Assembly (NCBI GenBank): GCA_011390575.1 | Contig: JAABSE010000026.1 | Span: forward strand, 1-43,554 | Direction of reading: 5' to 3' | DNA: 43,554 nucleotides | Source: Sphingobacteriia bacterium | GTDB lineage: Bacteria > Bacteroidota > Bacteroidia > Bacteroidales > UBA7960 | Part shown: positions 24,847 through 33,253 of the stretch, piece after piece | Layout: each line of letters begins with the position of its first letter | How positions within the stretch are numbered: position 1 is the stretch's first letter | Made by a program: the position numbers and the translations under genes | The notes under the pieces: model-generated | Seen by the model: the letters and a program-made list of their open reading frames with translations, nothing else | What the model was told of the DNA's origin: nothing | The model's database searches: none

Positions 24847-27800
24847 TTATTTGGCAAGGATAACTTTGTCGAAATGAACTTCATCATCCATGCTTAATCT
24901 CACATAATAGATACCATTGGGAAGATATCCAGCCCTGAATACATGTTCTTGTTCTTCAAAGGCATTAACATCTCCCTGGAACAGAATCTCTACTCTTTCG
25001 CCAATTACATTGTATACCTCCAGGGTAACAAATTGTGAACTTTGTGGGGTAAACCTTACAGTAGTCTGATTTCTGAAAGGATTGGGGAAAGTTATCAAAA
25101 CGTCATCAGGAAGCAGATTGTTCTGGGTAGAAAGTATGATCTTTTCATCTTCTTCCTCAGGCACTTCTACACATTCATAAGCCACACAACCATTGGCATC
25201 TACAACTCTGATCATATACTCGCCGGGTTGTAAATCCCAGTACATCATGCCCTGACTCTTATCAGATACCTCACCATCTTCGCCATCATAGGAACAATCG
25301 GTGAACAAGCAAACTGAATAGGGAGCAGTACCACCGATGATGTTGGCCCAGATTTCACCGTTATTTTCACCAAAGTCGGCAGGAGTAATCAGGAACACAT
25401 CAATTTCGAGCAGATCAGGCTCTTCAAGAGTTACCATTTCACTTACACTACATCCGTTGGCATCGGTAACAGTGACCAGGTAATCACCTGCAAACAGATT
25501 CATAAATGATCCGGATGCTTGTGGTTCACCATCATTGAGCGTGAACAACAACTCGCCCGTACCACCTGAAGCAGATGCATGTATTTCGCCATCATCGTAT
25601 CCGTAGCATGTAATATCTGTAGTAGATTCGACCATCAGAAGTAACTCATCAGGATTCTCAAGTTCAAACTCAAGTACAATGGGTCCGCAATCATTGGCAT
25701 CCAGAACAGTCCAGCTGTATGCACCAAAGGCAAGATCTTCTACCAGGTACTCATCATCAAATGTGGCAACCAGGCTTTCACCGTTGAAGAGTCTGTAAGG
25801 CGCAGTGCCTCCGGATGCAGTGACCAAAGCAGTAGTTACATCATTGTGGCACAAAATAACTCCGGGTTCTACACCGGCTTCCAGCTCCATGGGTTCTTCG
25901 ATAACAAAATCGAGGATTGCTTCACAACCATTGGCATCTACCACAATCCAGTAATAGGCTCCACCACCCAAATCATTGAGGGTGACTTCCATGTCGAATG
26001 ACTCAACTACCAGGTTATCTTCAGTAACCTCCATGTTGTATAGCATGTAGGGTCCAAATCCATTGGTAGCTGTTACGGTAACGTCAGTAGTAAATCCATT
26101 GCACTGAATCGGCGCATAGGATACTTCAGCAACGATTTGCTCTGGCTGTTCCAGTTCGAACTCAATCAACACGTCACAACCATTGGCATCGGTAACGGTC
26201 CAGGAGTATTCTCCGGCAAGGAATCCGGAAAGCATTGTAGCTCCGGGAGCGTCTATTTCAAGTTCGAAATCGCTGTTGTTGTCAGAGAGCAGGTAAGGCT
26301 CAACACCGCCTTCAATAGTAAGCTCTACCTCTGTATCACCACCGAAACAAAGAATTTCTCCTGTTTCGACCTCTGCTGTAAGCAATGGAGGCTCGTTTAC
26401 CATGAAAGTAAAATCTTCAAGACATCCATTGAAGTCGATAATATCAACAAAGTAAGAGCCTGCTACCAGTCCGGTAATCAGGTAAGAACCACCTTCTTCT
26501 TCGATAACAACCGGTTCTTCCAGTCCTTCCCAGGTAAGTGTGTAAGGAGCGGTACCTCCGATAATGGTAACATTGGCACTTCCTGTTGCCTGCCCATTAC
26601 AATCAACATCGGTCACATCGACAATGGCCTCAATAGGATCAGGGAATTCAGGAACAGTAAACTCAAAAGGTTCAGAATAACAGTCACCTACCTGAAGCAC
26701 AACAGTATACGTTCCGGGGTTGAGCCCACTCAGTTCAGCAACATTGGAGATACTTACTACTTCTTCTCCGTCATAGATTGTAAACAGGAGTTCTTCGCCA
26801 TCTTCTACCCCTGAGAAGTTAATGGTGATGTTGGAGTCTGTCTGAACAGGACCTTCAGAAGTATTGAAGATGGTTATTCCATTGACATCATATCCGTCCC
26901 CATTAGGGAAATCTTCAGCTGTAGCATCCATAATCCAGACATATTCTGCCCACTCCAGAACGAATGGCTCTCCTGTATCGGGGTCAACACCATCAGAAAG
27001 ATCCAATGCTTCAGTAAGACAAATCTCTCCAAGATACGACCATGGACCATCCAAATACTGAGCTACAAAAACGTCTGCTTTTTCAGGATAGTTATCGCAT
27101 GTGGGGCCACCATAAGAAGTTTCTACCACTTCGAAATCAGGACCATCACCATTGTATATCTGGCAGCCCACTTTCAATATCAGCTCACCTCCTAAACCAA
27201 GTGTAACATAAGTAATTGGAGGAGAGTTACTATAGTCGGGCATGCCAAGGGCATTCAGAGGATTGGTTCTGCTTTCTGCTACTGTTCCATCTCCGTAGTT
27301 TGAAGTACCCACGTTATATTCAATTACTGAAATGGCCCATAGCTCAGTACATACCGGGAAGTTATCCGGAGCACACAAAGGAACATCAATATCTACATTG
27401 TCAATTACAATTTCATCGGGCTGACCAATTTCGAATGTAACTTCTTCGGGTCCGCAGTTTTTGGTGTCGGTAATGGTTACGGTGTATTCACCTGCACCAA
27501 GGCCATCAATGGTAAGCATACCTCCATCAAAGGTTCCCATATCAGCGCTGTAGGGCATTGTACCTCCGGTGACTGAAATAAGGGCCATTCCATCTTCATA
27601 GCCATAGCAGGTAGCATCCATTGTTTCCAGTAATGTTGCTACAAGAGGGTCGGGTTGGGTCATTTCAAATTCTACCTGTGCTTCGCAGCCGTTGGCATCC
27701 ACAATGGTCCAGAGATATTCTCCGACTCCTACCATCAGCGAAATTTCACCGTCGGTAAAATCTCCGGCAAACACATCACCATCAAACAGTTGATAGGGAG

Positions 27801-29502
27801 GCGTGCCACCCATGGCAAATACTGTTACTTCAGCTTGTTCGCCAAAACAGGCAATTTCTTCTTTTTCGAAGTCGGCTTCCAGCAAAGGAGGTTCCGTAAC
27901 ATTCACTTCAATTTCCTCGGAGCTGCACTGATTGGCATCATATGCCACCACAGTATAATCTCCTGCGGGGAGCATGTAAAGAAACATCCCGTTTTCTTCA
28001 ACGGGCTCAAAGCCTTCGATAAACACTGTATACGGGGGTGTACCACCCGAGAGTGTAATTTCGACCTGGCTCTCTTCACCATAACAAAGAATTTCATCAA
28101 TATCTACTTCAGCATTGAGGGGTTCAGGTTGGTCAATTTCAAACTCAACCTCTGCCTCACAACCGTTGGCATCAATAATGGTCCAGAGATATTCTCCGGC
28201 TCCCACCATCAAAGAGATTTCGCCATCTGTAAAGTCTCCGGCAAAAACATCACCATTAAACAGTTGATAGGGAGGAGTGCCACCCATGGCAAAAACAGTT
28301 ACTTCTGAGTCTTCGCCAAAGCAAAGAATTTCAGTAGCCTCATAGTCTGCTTCAAGCAATGTGGGTTCTTCGATGTCAAAGGAAACCTCAATAGAACCAC
28401 AACCGTTGGAGTCATCTATTTCAACAGTATAGGCGCCATCGCCAAGACCATCAATGGTAAGCATGTTTCCGTCAACCATTCCCATATCAGCAGTATAGGG
28501 AGGAGTTCCTCCGGTTATTTCAATTTCCACCATGCCATTTTCATCGCCATAACATAATGGGTTGACCAGATTGACAACTTCAGCTTCGAGCGGTTCGGGT
28601 TCTCCCACATAAACACACGCTTCAAAAGGACATCCGTTGCCATCAAAAATGGTGATGGTATAATATCCGGCAATCAATCCTCCGTAAGTAGCTGTCTGAG
28701 ATTTGTCAAACACTTCAAAATCGTCGCCCTCTTCTTCACAACCATAAGAAAGACAAATGTTGAAAGGTTTTACACCATTCATAATAACCTCAATAACTCC
28801 ATCTTCATCACCGGGGCAGGTAACGTCGGTAACATTGATTACCACATCCAGTTCAGGACAGGGTGCAGGTTCAGGTTCAATACTCCTGAATTTTATGTCA
28901 TCAATGCCAAAGTCATTGCCTGTTTTTACCTTGGTGGTTTCAATGATGGTAATGGTAGCAGTCTGGGATTTGTCAGTATTCACCCATGTTTTCTGAAACC
29001 ATTCATTGGTTACATCCGGGGCAAGAAAAACTTCAGAGTAGGTTGTGCCATTGATCTCAATGGAGAGGTTGAGATTAGCCGGGGCTGTGGTAACCAGGCT
29101 GGAAAGCATAAAACTGAATTCGTAGTTAACACCTTCTTCTACATCTACAGTTTGCTGCCATACTATCCAGGTATCATCACATGGAGTTTCTCCACAAACT
29201 TCCTCGTCGGTAGCTCCGTTAACAATGAGAAAATTCTCTCCGACAAACGGTACCCCCACAAAATTGTTATGATAATCGCCAGCGTTGCCGGCTACAGTGT
29301 AGCGACCTTCGGGGACAAGACTGTTCGGGCCCCCTACTTCAGGATCAACAAATACATAGTCCGTGTAAAAATCTACATTTCCATCGGCAAAATCGCCGTT
29401 TTCAATAAGATTCGGACCATACAATTGTGCATATGCTGTGGAAAAACAGCATGTAAGTGCAACAATTGCAACAATCGTTAACAATAGTTGAAATTTTTTC
29501 AT
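24847..29502 (-). CDS. Large SprB-repeat surface adhesin with T9SS sorting tail
   Basis: 1551 residues from the ATG at 29502, where a clear signal peptide begins (MKKFQLLLTIVAIVALTCC...AYAQ); the frame runs 40 codons further up, but those have no signal character. Residues about 27-220 look like a carbohydrate-binding jelly-roll domain (NLIENGDF at the start, GIDDIKF at the end). Then come about twelve SprB-type repeats of roughly 79 residues, marked by C-x-G, GGTPPY and DANGC motifs. The array is broken after repeat 6 by another domain (about 170 residues, RTNPLNALGMPD...YVWIMDA) and a short Ig-like piece. The last ~90 residues (FPNPFRNQTTVRF...NGIYYVRL) are a type A T9SS sorting domain, so the protein is exported across the outer membrane. 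Such repeats occur in gliding adhesins, but gliding cannot be inferred from this alone. The strong terminator and no close neighbours suggest a single-gene transcript. Confidence 0.93.
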   Translation of the reverse strand: MKKFQLLLTIVAIVALTCCFSTAYAQLYGPNLIENGDFADGNVDFYTDYVFVDPEVGGPNSLVPEGRYTVAGNAGDYHNNFVGVPFVGENFLIVNGATDEEVCGETPCDDTWIVWQQTVDVEEGVNYEFSFMLSSLVTTAPANLNLSIEINGTTYSEVFLAPDVTNEWFQKTWVNTDKSQTATITIIETTKVKTGNDFGIDDIKFRSIEPEPAPCPELDVVINVTDVTCPGDEDGVIEVIMNGVKPFNICLSYGCEEEGDDFEVFDKSQTATYGGLIAGYYTITIFDGNGCPFEACVYVGEPEPLEAEVVNLVNPLCYGDENGMVEIEITGGTPPYTADMGMVDGNMLTIDGLGDGAYTVEIDDSNGCGSIEVSFDIEEPTLLEADYEATEILCFGEDSEVTVFAMGGTPPYQLFNGDVFAGDFTDGEISLMVGAGEYLWTIIDANGCEAEVEFEIDQPEPLNAEVDIDEILCYGEESQVEITLSGGTPPYTVFIEGFEPVEENGMFLYMLPAGDYTVVAYDANQCSSEEIEVNVTEPPLLEADFEKEEIACFGEQAEVTVFAMGGTPPYQLFDGDVFAGDFTDGEISLMVGVGEYLWTIVDANGCEAQVEFEMTQPDPLVATLLETMDATCYGYEDGMALISVTGGTMPYSADMGTFDGGMLTIDGLGAGEYTVTITDTKNCGPEEVTFEIGQPDEIVIDNVDIDVPLCAPDNFPVCTELWAISVIEYNVGTSNYGDGTVAESRTNPLNALGMPDYSNSPPITYVTLGLGGELILKVGCQIYNGDGPDFEVVETSYGGPTCDNYPEKADVFVAQYLDGPWSYLGEICLTEALDLSDGVDPDTGEPFVLEWAEYVWIMDATAEDFPNGDGYDVNGITIFNTSEGPVQTDSNITINFSGVEDGEELLFTIYDGEEVVSISNVAELSGLNPGTYTVVLQVGDCYSEPFEFTVPEFPDPIEAIVDVTDVDCNGQATGSANVTIIGGTAPYTLTWEGLEEPVVIEEEGGSYLITGLVAGSYFVDIIDFNGCLEDFTFMVNEPPLLTAEVETGEILCFGGDTEVELTIEGGVEPYLLSDNNSDFELEIDAPGATMLSGFLAGEYSWTVTDANGCDVLIEFELEQPEQIVAEVSYAPIQCNGFTTDVTVTATNGFGPYMLYNMEVTEDNLVVESFDMEVTLNDLGGGAYYWIVVDANGCEAILDFVIEEPMELEAGVEPGVILCHNDVTTALVTASGGTAPYRLFNGESLVATFDDEYLVEDLAFGAYSWTVLDANDCGPIVLEFELENPDELLLMVESTTDITCYGYDDGEIHASASGGTGELLFTLNDGEPQASGSFMNLFAGDYLVTVTDANGCSVSEMVTLEEPDLLEIDVFLITPADFGENNGEIWANIIGGTAPYSVCLFTDCSYDGEDGEVSDKSQGMMYWDLQPGEYMIRVVDANGCVAYECVEVPEEEDEKIILSTQNNLLPDDVLITFPNPFRNQTTVRFTPQSSQFVTLEVYNVIGERVEILFQGDVNAFEEQEHVFRAGYLPNGIYYVRLSMDDEVHFDKVILAK
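25140..28860 (-). repeat. SprB-type repeat array (about 12 units)
   Basis: Tandem units of about 79 codons, each with a Cys-x-Gly strand, a GGTxPY turn and an (A/G)NGC segment. Units 3 and 5 are nearly identical at DNA level (about 28138-28345 and 27664-27870) with an exact offset of 474 nt, two unit lengths. Units 1 and 12 share a distinct subtype with two extra cysteine pairs. An unrelated domain interrupts the array at about 26640-27390. Confidence 0.85.
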
Positions 29503-29545
29503 AGGTATTTGGGTTTGGTGAAAGAAAAAAGTTAACCTCCTTTTA

Positions 29546-29667
29546 TAAACCTGTTTTCCCCTTAAAATGCTATTTCCGGAAAGAAAGCTGAAACGATTTG
29601 CTTTAAATTCAAACAAATCCAAATTAGCATTTAAAAATGTCTTTTATTTAGACATAAAACAGGTTTA
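29546..29667. repeat. Nested inverted repeat upstream of the adhesin gene
   Basis: Outer arms TAAACCTGTTTT (29546-29557) and AAAACAGGTTTA (29656-29667) are a perfect 12-bp inverted pair. Inner arms AAATGCTA (29565-29572) and TAGCATTT (29625-29632) are a perfect 8-bp pair. A 10-bp palindrome TTTCCGGAAA (29573-29582) follows the left inner arm. The structure begins 44 nt upstream of the adhesin ATG and could fold in its leader or act as an operator. Confidence 0.5.
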
Positions 29668-29991
29668 CAGCTATAAATGTATGATTTTGCAAATACCTGC
29701 GCAATAAGTAAACATTCATATTTTTTTATTGTAGCTAACCCTTATTTTTTGACTTCACATAACACCTAAGTAACTGATTTTGCTGTTCTTACTTCCCCCG
29801 TCACTCCGACATACTGCAAATCCTAAAAGAGCAAAAAAAAACTTTATGCCACTTAAAGACAAAATGGTGTTTTTCGTTTGTTTTTATCAATAATCAGTCC
29901 CTTGCATCGACATGTATTAATGCAACATTAAATGTTAGTGAAGTTAACTGCAACAGGGAAAAAACTTTTCTTCTATCATGGTTTAATTCAC

Positions 29992-29999
29992 TACTTTTG
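29992..29999 (+). promoter_or_regulatory. Probable -7 element of ppa
   Basis: TACTTTTG matches TAnnTTTG; the start would be near 30006, about 20 nt before the ATG at 30027. The TTG at 29997 lies inside this element, which argues against it as a start codon. The -33 region is weak. Confidence 0.45.
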
Positions 30000-30026
30000 T
30001 CACCAAAACCAAGATATAAGAAAATT

Positions 30027-30698
30027 ATGGCAAATAAAATTATGGACCCCATCGGAAGATTGATGGGATTAAGATATAAATCGCATCCCTGGCATGGTGT
30101 TGACATTGGGAAAAATGCCCCGGATGAATTCACCTGTTTTGTTGAGATGGTTAGCACAGATACGGTAAAATACGAGGTGGATAAAGTAAGCGGTTATTTA
30201 AAAATTGATCGCCCGCAAAAATATTCCAATGTTCTGCCTGCCATGTATGGATTTATTCCGCAAACTTTGTGTTCAAAACTAACTGCTGAATATGCCATTG
30301 AGAAAACCGGAAGAAAAGAACTTGTCGGGGATGGAGATCCACTGGATGTTTGTATCCTGACCGAAAAATCGATTTCTCATGGAGATATCCTGGTAGAAGC
30401 AATTCCTATCGGGGGGTTCAGGATGCTTGACCATAACCAGGCCGATGATAAAATCATTTGTGTGCTGAAAGATGATGCAGTTTACGGAGCCATGAAAGAT
30501 ATTTCTGAATGCCCTGAACCTGTAGTGGAAAGACTTAAACATTACTTCCTTACATACAAAGACCTGCCCAATACAAAGCTTGATGTGGAAATTACTCACA
30601 CATACGATTCTACTGAAGCCAAAGAAGTAATAAACCGCACCCTTGAAGATTACAGGGTGAAATTTGAAAACCTCGACAACCTGCTATCAACGGTATAA
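30027..30698 (+). CDS. ppa: Inorganic pyrophosphatase, family I
   Basis: 223 residues from the ATG at 30027. The enzyme splits pyrophosphate to two phosphates and so pulls biosynthetic reactions forward. The family I signature DGDPLDV spans residues 102-108, with metal-binding Asp102, Asp104 and Asp107. Other typical segments are KYEVDKVSGYLKIDRP, YGFIPQT and DDKIICV. It is longer than the ~175-residue E. coli form, as is common in Bacteroidota. The TTG at 29997 would add ten residues but lies inside the -7 element. The gene is divergent from the adhesin and convergent with dprA, 55 nt away, with no obvious terminator between them. Confidence 0.94.
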   Translation: MANKIMDPIGRLMGLRYKSHPWHGVDIGKNAPDEFTCFVEMVSTDTVKYEVDKVSGYLKIDRPQKYSNVLPAMYGFIPQTLCSKLTAEYAIEKTGRKELVGDGDPLDVCILTEKSISHGDILVEAIPIGGFRMLDHNQADDKIICVLKDDAVYGAMKDISECPEPVVERLKHYFLTYKDLPNTKLDVEITHTYDSTEAKEVINRTLEDYRVKFENLDNLLSTV

Positions 30699-30753
30699 AG
30701 TCTGGCTTCATCCAAAAATCACATTTCCCGAAAAAGCTCAAAAAAACAAGCTA

Positions 30754-31872
30754 TTAGGAAGGAATCAAAAGCCTGAACATTTTTCCGGGCAGGCTGGCTA
30801 CAACTCCTTTGAATTCAAGGTTTAACAGCAGCGATGAGGTTTTGCTGAAACCCAACCCGGATTGCTGAACCAGAGAATCGAAAGAACAAGTGTCATTCGC
30901 TTTTAAAATATCAGTGATGACTCTTTCCTGTTCGTCTAATTCCACAAAGAGTTGATGCTGAAGTTGCTTTTTGATCTTTCGGTTTTCCACCTCCCACCCC
31001 ATTACATATTCAACATCACTGGCAGTTTCGGCAAGATGTGCTTTGAGGGTTTTTATCAAAAAATTACAACCCTGGCTGTAAAGGTCAGTAGTGCGCCCGG
31101 GAACGGCAAATACATCCCGGTTGTAGGTATTGGCAATATTGGCAGTTATCAATGCTCCGCCGGTTTTGGCAGCTTCAACAACTATCAGAGCGTCGGCCAT
31201 ACCGGCAATGATACGGTTTCTTTTGGGAAAATTCTCCCTGTCGGGCAGTGTATTGCTTACAAAATCACTGAGAAGGCCACCCTTATTGTCCAGCATCCTC
31301 TCTGCCAGGGCTTTGTTGAGCGGAGGATATATCCTGTCGAGTCCATGCCCCAGAACCCCTACCGTTTGAAGGTTGCTATCCATAGCAATTTTGTGTGCTC
31401 TGGCATCAACACCATAGGCAAGGCCACTTATTATCAACGGATCAAACTTTTTCAGCCCTTCCACGATGTCTTTGCACTTTTGTTTCCCATATTCCGTAAT
31501 GCTTCTGGTACCTACTACTGCGACTACCTTCTGTTTGTTGAGGTTTGCAGAGCCTTTGTAAAAAAGCAGAATGGGGCCATCCTCACAATGCTTTAATCTT
31601 CCGGGGTAGTTCGCATCTGTATAAAAAAGCGTAGAAATTCCGTTTTTCTCAATAAATTCCATTTCTTTTTCGACACGCGAAAATATATCATTACTTGCTA
31701 CTGCTCCGGCAATACTCTCACCAATACCAGGGATTTTTAACAGGGCTTTCTTCTTTTCACGAAAAACACCTTCTACGCCTCCACAATAAGCAATAAGTTT
31801 TTTGGCTGTTATTCCACCCACCTTGGGAACCATTGTCAAGGCGATCTGATATTTCAACAAATCATCATGCAT
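30754..31872 (-). CDS. dprA: DNA-processing protein DprA
   Basis: 372 residues, standard for DprA, which binds incoming single-stranded DNA and loads RecA during natural transformation. An N-terminal helical HhH-like region (KVGGITAKKLI, LLKIPGIGE) precedes the Rossmann-like core. That core shows VVAVVGTRSITEYG, SGLAYGVDARAHKIAM, GHGLDRIYPPLN, FPKRNRIIAGMADALIVVEAA and GGALITA. Residues about 310-372 form the C-terminal winged-helix domain of this family. No other competence gene is adjacent. The short gap (73 nt) to the ATP-grasp gene leaves open whether dprA lies downstream of it in one transcript. Confidence 0.94.
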   Translation of the reverse strand: MHDDLLKYQIALTMVPKVGGITAKKLIAYCGGVEGVFREKKKALLKIPGIGESIAGAVASNDIFSRVEKEMEFIEKNGISTLFYTDANYPGRLKHCEDGPILLFYKGSANLNKQKVVAVVGTRSITEYGKQKCKDIVEGLKKFDPLIISGLAYGVDARAHKIAMDSNLQTVGVLGHGLDRIYPPLNKALAERMLDNKGGLLSDFVSNTLPDRENFPKRNRIIAGMADALIVVEAAKTGGALITANIANTYNRDVFAVPGRTTDLYSQGCNFLIKTLKAHLAETASDVEYVMGWEVENRKIKKQLQHQLFVELDEQERVITDILKANDTCSFDSLVQQSGLGFSKTSSLLLNLEFKGVVASLPGKMFRLLIPS

Positions 31873-31945
31873 AGCTATTGTAAGAATAAAATCATCAAAA
31901 CCTCCTGCACAATAAATTTACGAATGCAAGAACCTCCTCTATTTT

Positions 31946-33109
31946 TTATCGCATCAATTGAATTTCTCTCTGAGCCTCAAACACAGGACCAGGCTCCTGC
32001 CCTCTTAAAATGTAGCCATAGTTTCCCAAAGCGGGTATCAAAGCACCAGTCACGTAATCATGATGTACGAGCATTGAGCCAAATCTTTCAAGAACCTCAT
32101 CATGCGAATGCACGTAGTTTTTATTAAATTTACGGCTCACATAACAAACGTGATATTTTCTTGCGTAGGGACCGGAAAGCTTATTGTTAATCACAACACT
32201 TGCCCATTCCTGATATACATCGAAATCGCAGGCATAATTAAACATATCGGTGGTAAAACCTCCGGGAGGACGCATGTTTACCTCCAGGGCCACCAGCTTG
32301 CGGGTATCGTGCAAACGGAAAAATTCAAAATGAAAAAACCGGGATTTTAGCTTAAAAGCTTTGCATATCTTGCGTCCCGCTTCCTCCAAATCTTTGGGAA
32401 TCTCCCGGAAGGAGTAATATGATACGTGGGTATCATTATTTACGACCTCCATCACACCGCTATCATAGGCATGACCAGTAAAGAACACAAGATTGCCGCA
32501 CCTATCCGTTAACCCGTCAAAGGACTCAATGTCTCCATTGATAAATTCTTCCATGATAAAGGGAATATCCGGTTTGGTATCGAAGAAAAATTTCAACTCC
32601 TCATCGTTGTCTATTTTGTAGGTATTGGCAGCACCCACACCAATATCAGGCTTTCCAACCACAGGATAACCCACCTCCCGGATAAATGCCATGGCGTCAT
32701 CGAAATTATCAAGTACTTTTCCCCTGGCAACAGGAACCCCGGCAGCCTGGAATACCTCTTTCATTTTCGATTTTTGCTTGATAATCCCCAACTGTTCTTC
32801 TTTGATACCCTCAATATTAAAATCAGATCTCAACCGTGCTTCGGTCTCAAGCCAGTATTCGTTGTTGGAGTCTAATCCCTGAATCTTTCCATACTTAAAG
32901 GTAAAATACCCCATCGCCTTTAACAACTGCTCATAGTTGTGCATATCATCCACCCTGTAGTATTCCGTAAAAGCATCTTTTAACTCAGGGCGAAGTTCAT
33001 CGTAGGGCAAATCGCCCAATCCAAGCACATTGGCGCCAAATCTTTTCAGGGCAACGCAAAAATTATAGTAGTTGGGAGGAAAATGAGGCGAAAAGTAAAC
33101 ATAGTTCAT
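31946..33109 (-). CDS. ATP-grasp carboxylate-amine ligase-like protein
   Basis: About 387 residues from the ATG of MNYVYFSPHFPPNYYNF at 33109 (ATGs at 33115 and 33136 are alternatives). A start at 33178 is unlikely because it lies within the -7 element at 33176-33183. The fold is ATP-grasp: an N-terminal pre-ATP domain, then GYPVVGKPDIGVGAANTYKI (ATP lysine region), FIMEEFINGDIESFDGL (hinge and metal-binding acids), and ALEVNMRPPGGFTTDMFNYA (metal-binding Glu and Asn). Such enzymes join a carboxylate to an amine via acyl-phosphate; the substrates cannot be told from sequence. The leader holds a 6-bp hairpin (33146-33163). It stands alone between dprA and the beta-helix gene. Confidence 0.82.
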   Translation of the reverse strand: MNYVYFSPHFPPNYYNFCVALKRFGANVLGLGDLPYDELRPELKDAFTEYYRVDDMHNYEQLLKAMGYFTFKYGKIQGLDSNNEYWLETEARLRSDFNIEGIKEEQLGIIKQKSKMKEVFQAAGVPVARGKVLDNFDDAMAFIREVGYPVVGKPDIGVGAANTYKIDNDEELKFFFDTKPDIPFIMEEFINGDIESFDGLTDRCGNLVFFTGHAYDSGVMEVVNNDTHVSYYSFREIPKDLEEAGRKICKAFKLKSRFFHFEFFRLHDTRKLVALEVNMRPPGGFTTDMFNYACDFDVYQEWASVVINNKLSGPYARKYHVCYVSRKFNKNYVHSHDEVLERFGSMLVHHDYVTGALIPALGNYGYILRGQEPGPVFEAQREIQLMR

Positions 33110-33175
33110 AAACATCGGCTTAGGTAAGACAAGCATTTTGCATTGGGTTTCTGTTTTGAAACCTACTACAATATA

Positions 33176-33183
33176 CAAAGTTA
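33176..33183 (-). promoter_or_regulatory. Probable -7 element of the ATP-grasp gene
   Basis: On the minus strand this reads TAACTTTG, the same sequence as the -7 element of the threonine dehydrogenase operon. The start would be near 33169 and the leader about 60 nt. No -33 element is seen at the usual spacing. Confidence 0.45.
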
Positions 33184-33253
33184 TTCTTATACAAATGTTT
33201 ATCTTTTTTCACTTTTATCTTTGATTTTTTTCTTTTGGATAGAATACTCCAAT

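Larger units (their letters stand above)
29503..30026. other. 524-nt divergent intergenic region (adhesin / ppa)
   Basis: It separates the minus-strand adhesin from plus-strand ppa. It is strongly AT-rich and holds the nested inverted repeat at 29546-29667 and the ppa -7 element at 29992-29999. I found no exact TAnnTTTG on the minus strand for the adhesin. No gene is supported; the minus frame at 29894-30157 overlaps ppa in antisense and is a shadow. Confidence 0.5.

Noticed and set aside
25140..28860. Regularly spaced repeats as a possible CRISPR or tandem-repeat DNA element
   Set aside because: They encode a continuous protein of SprB units in one frame; there is no spacer/repeat structure.
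29997..30026. TTG start for ppa
   Set aside because: The TTG is part of the TACTTTTG -7 element; the ATG at 30027 fits the family better.
33110..33178. Upstream ATG at 33178 for the ATP-grasp gene
   Set aside because: It lies in the -7 element, and the extra residues do not resemble the family start.
33216..33223. TATCTTTG on the plus strand, a perfect -7 match
   Set aside because: No plus-strand gene follows for over 2 kb, and there is no -33 element; probably chance in a T-rich stretch.
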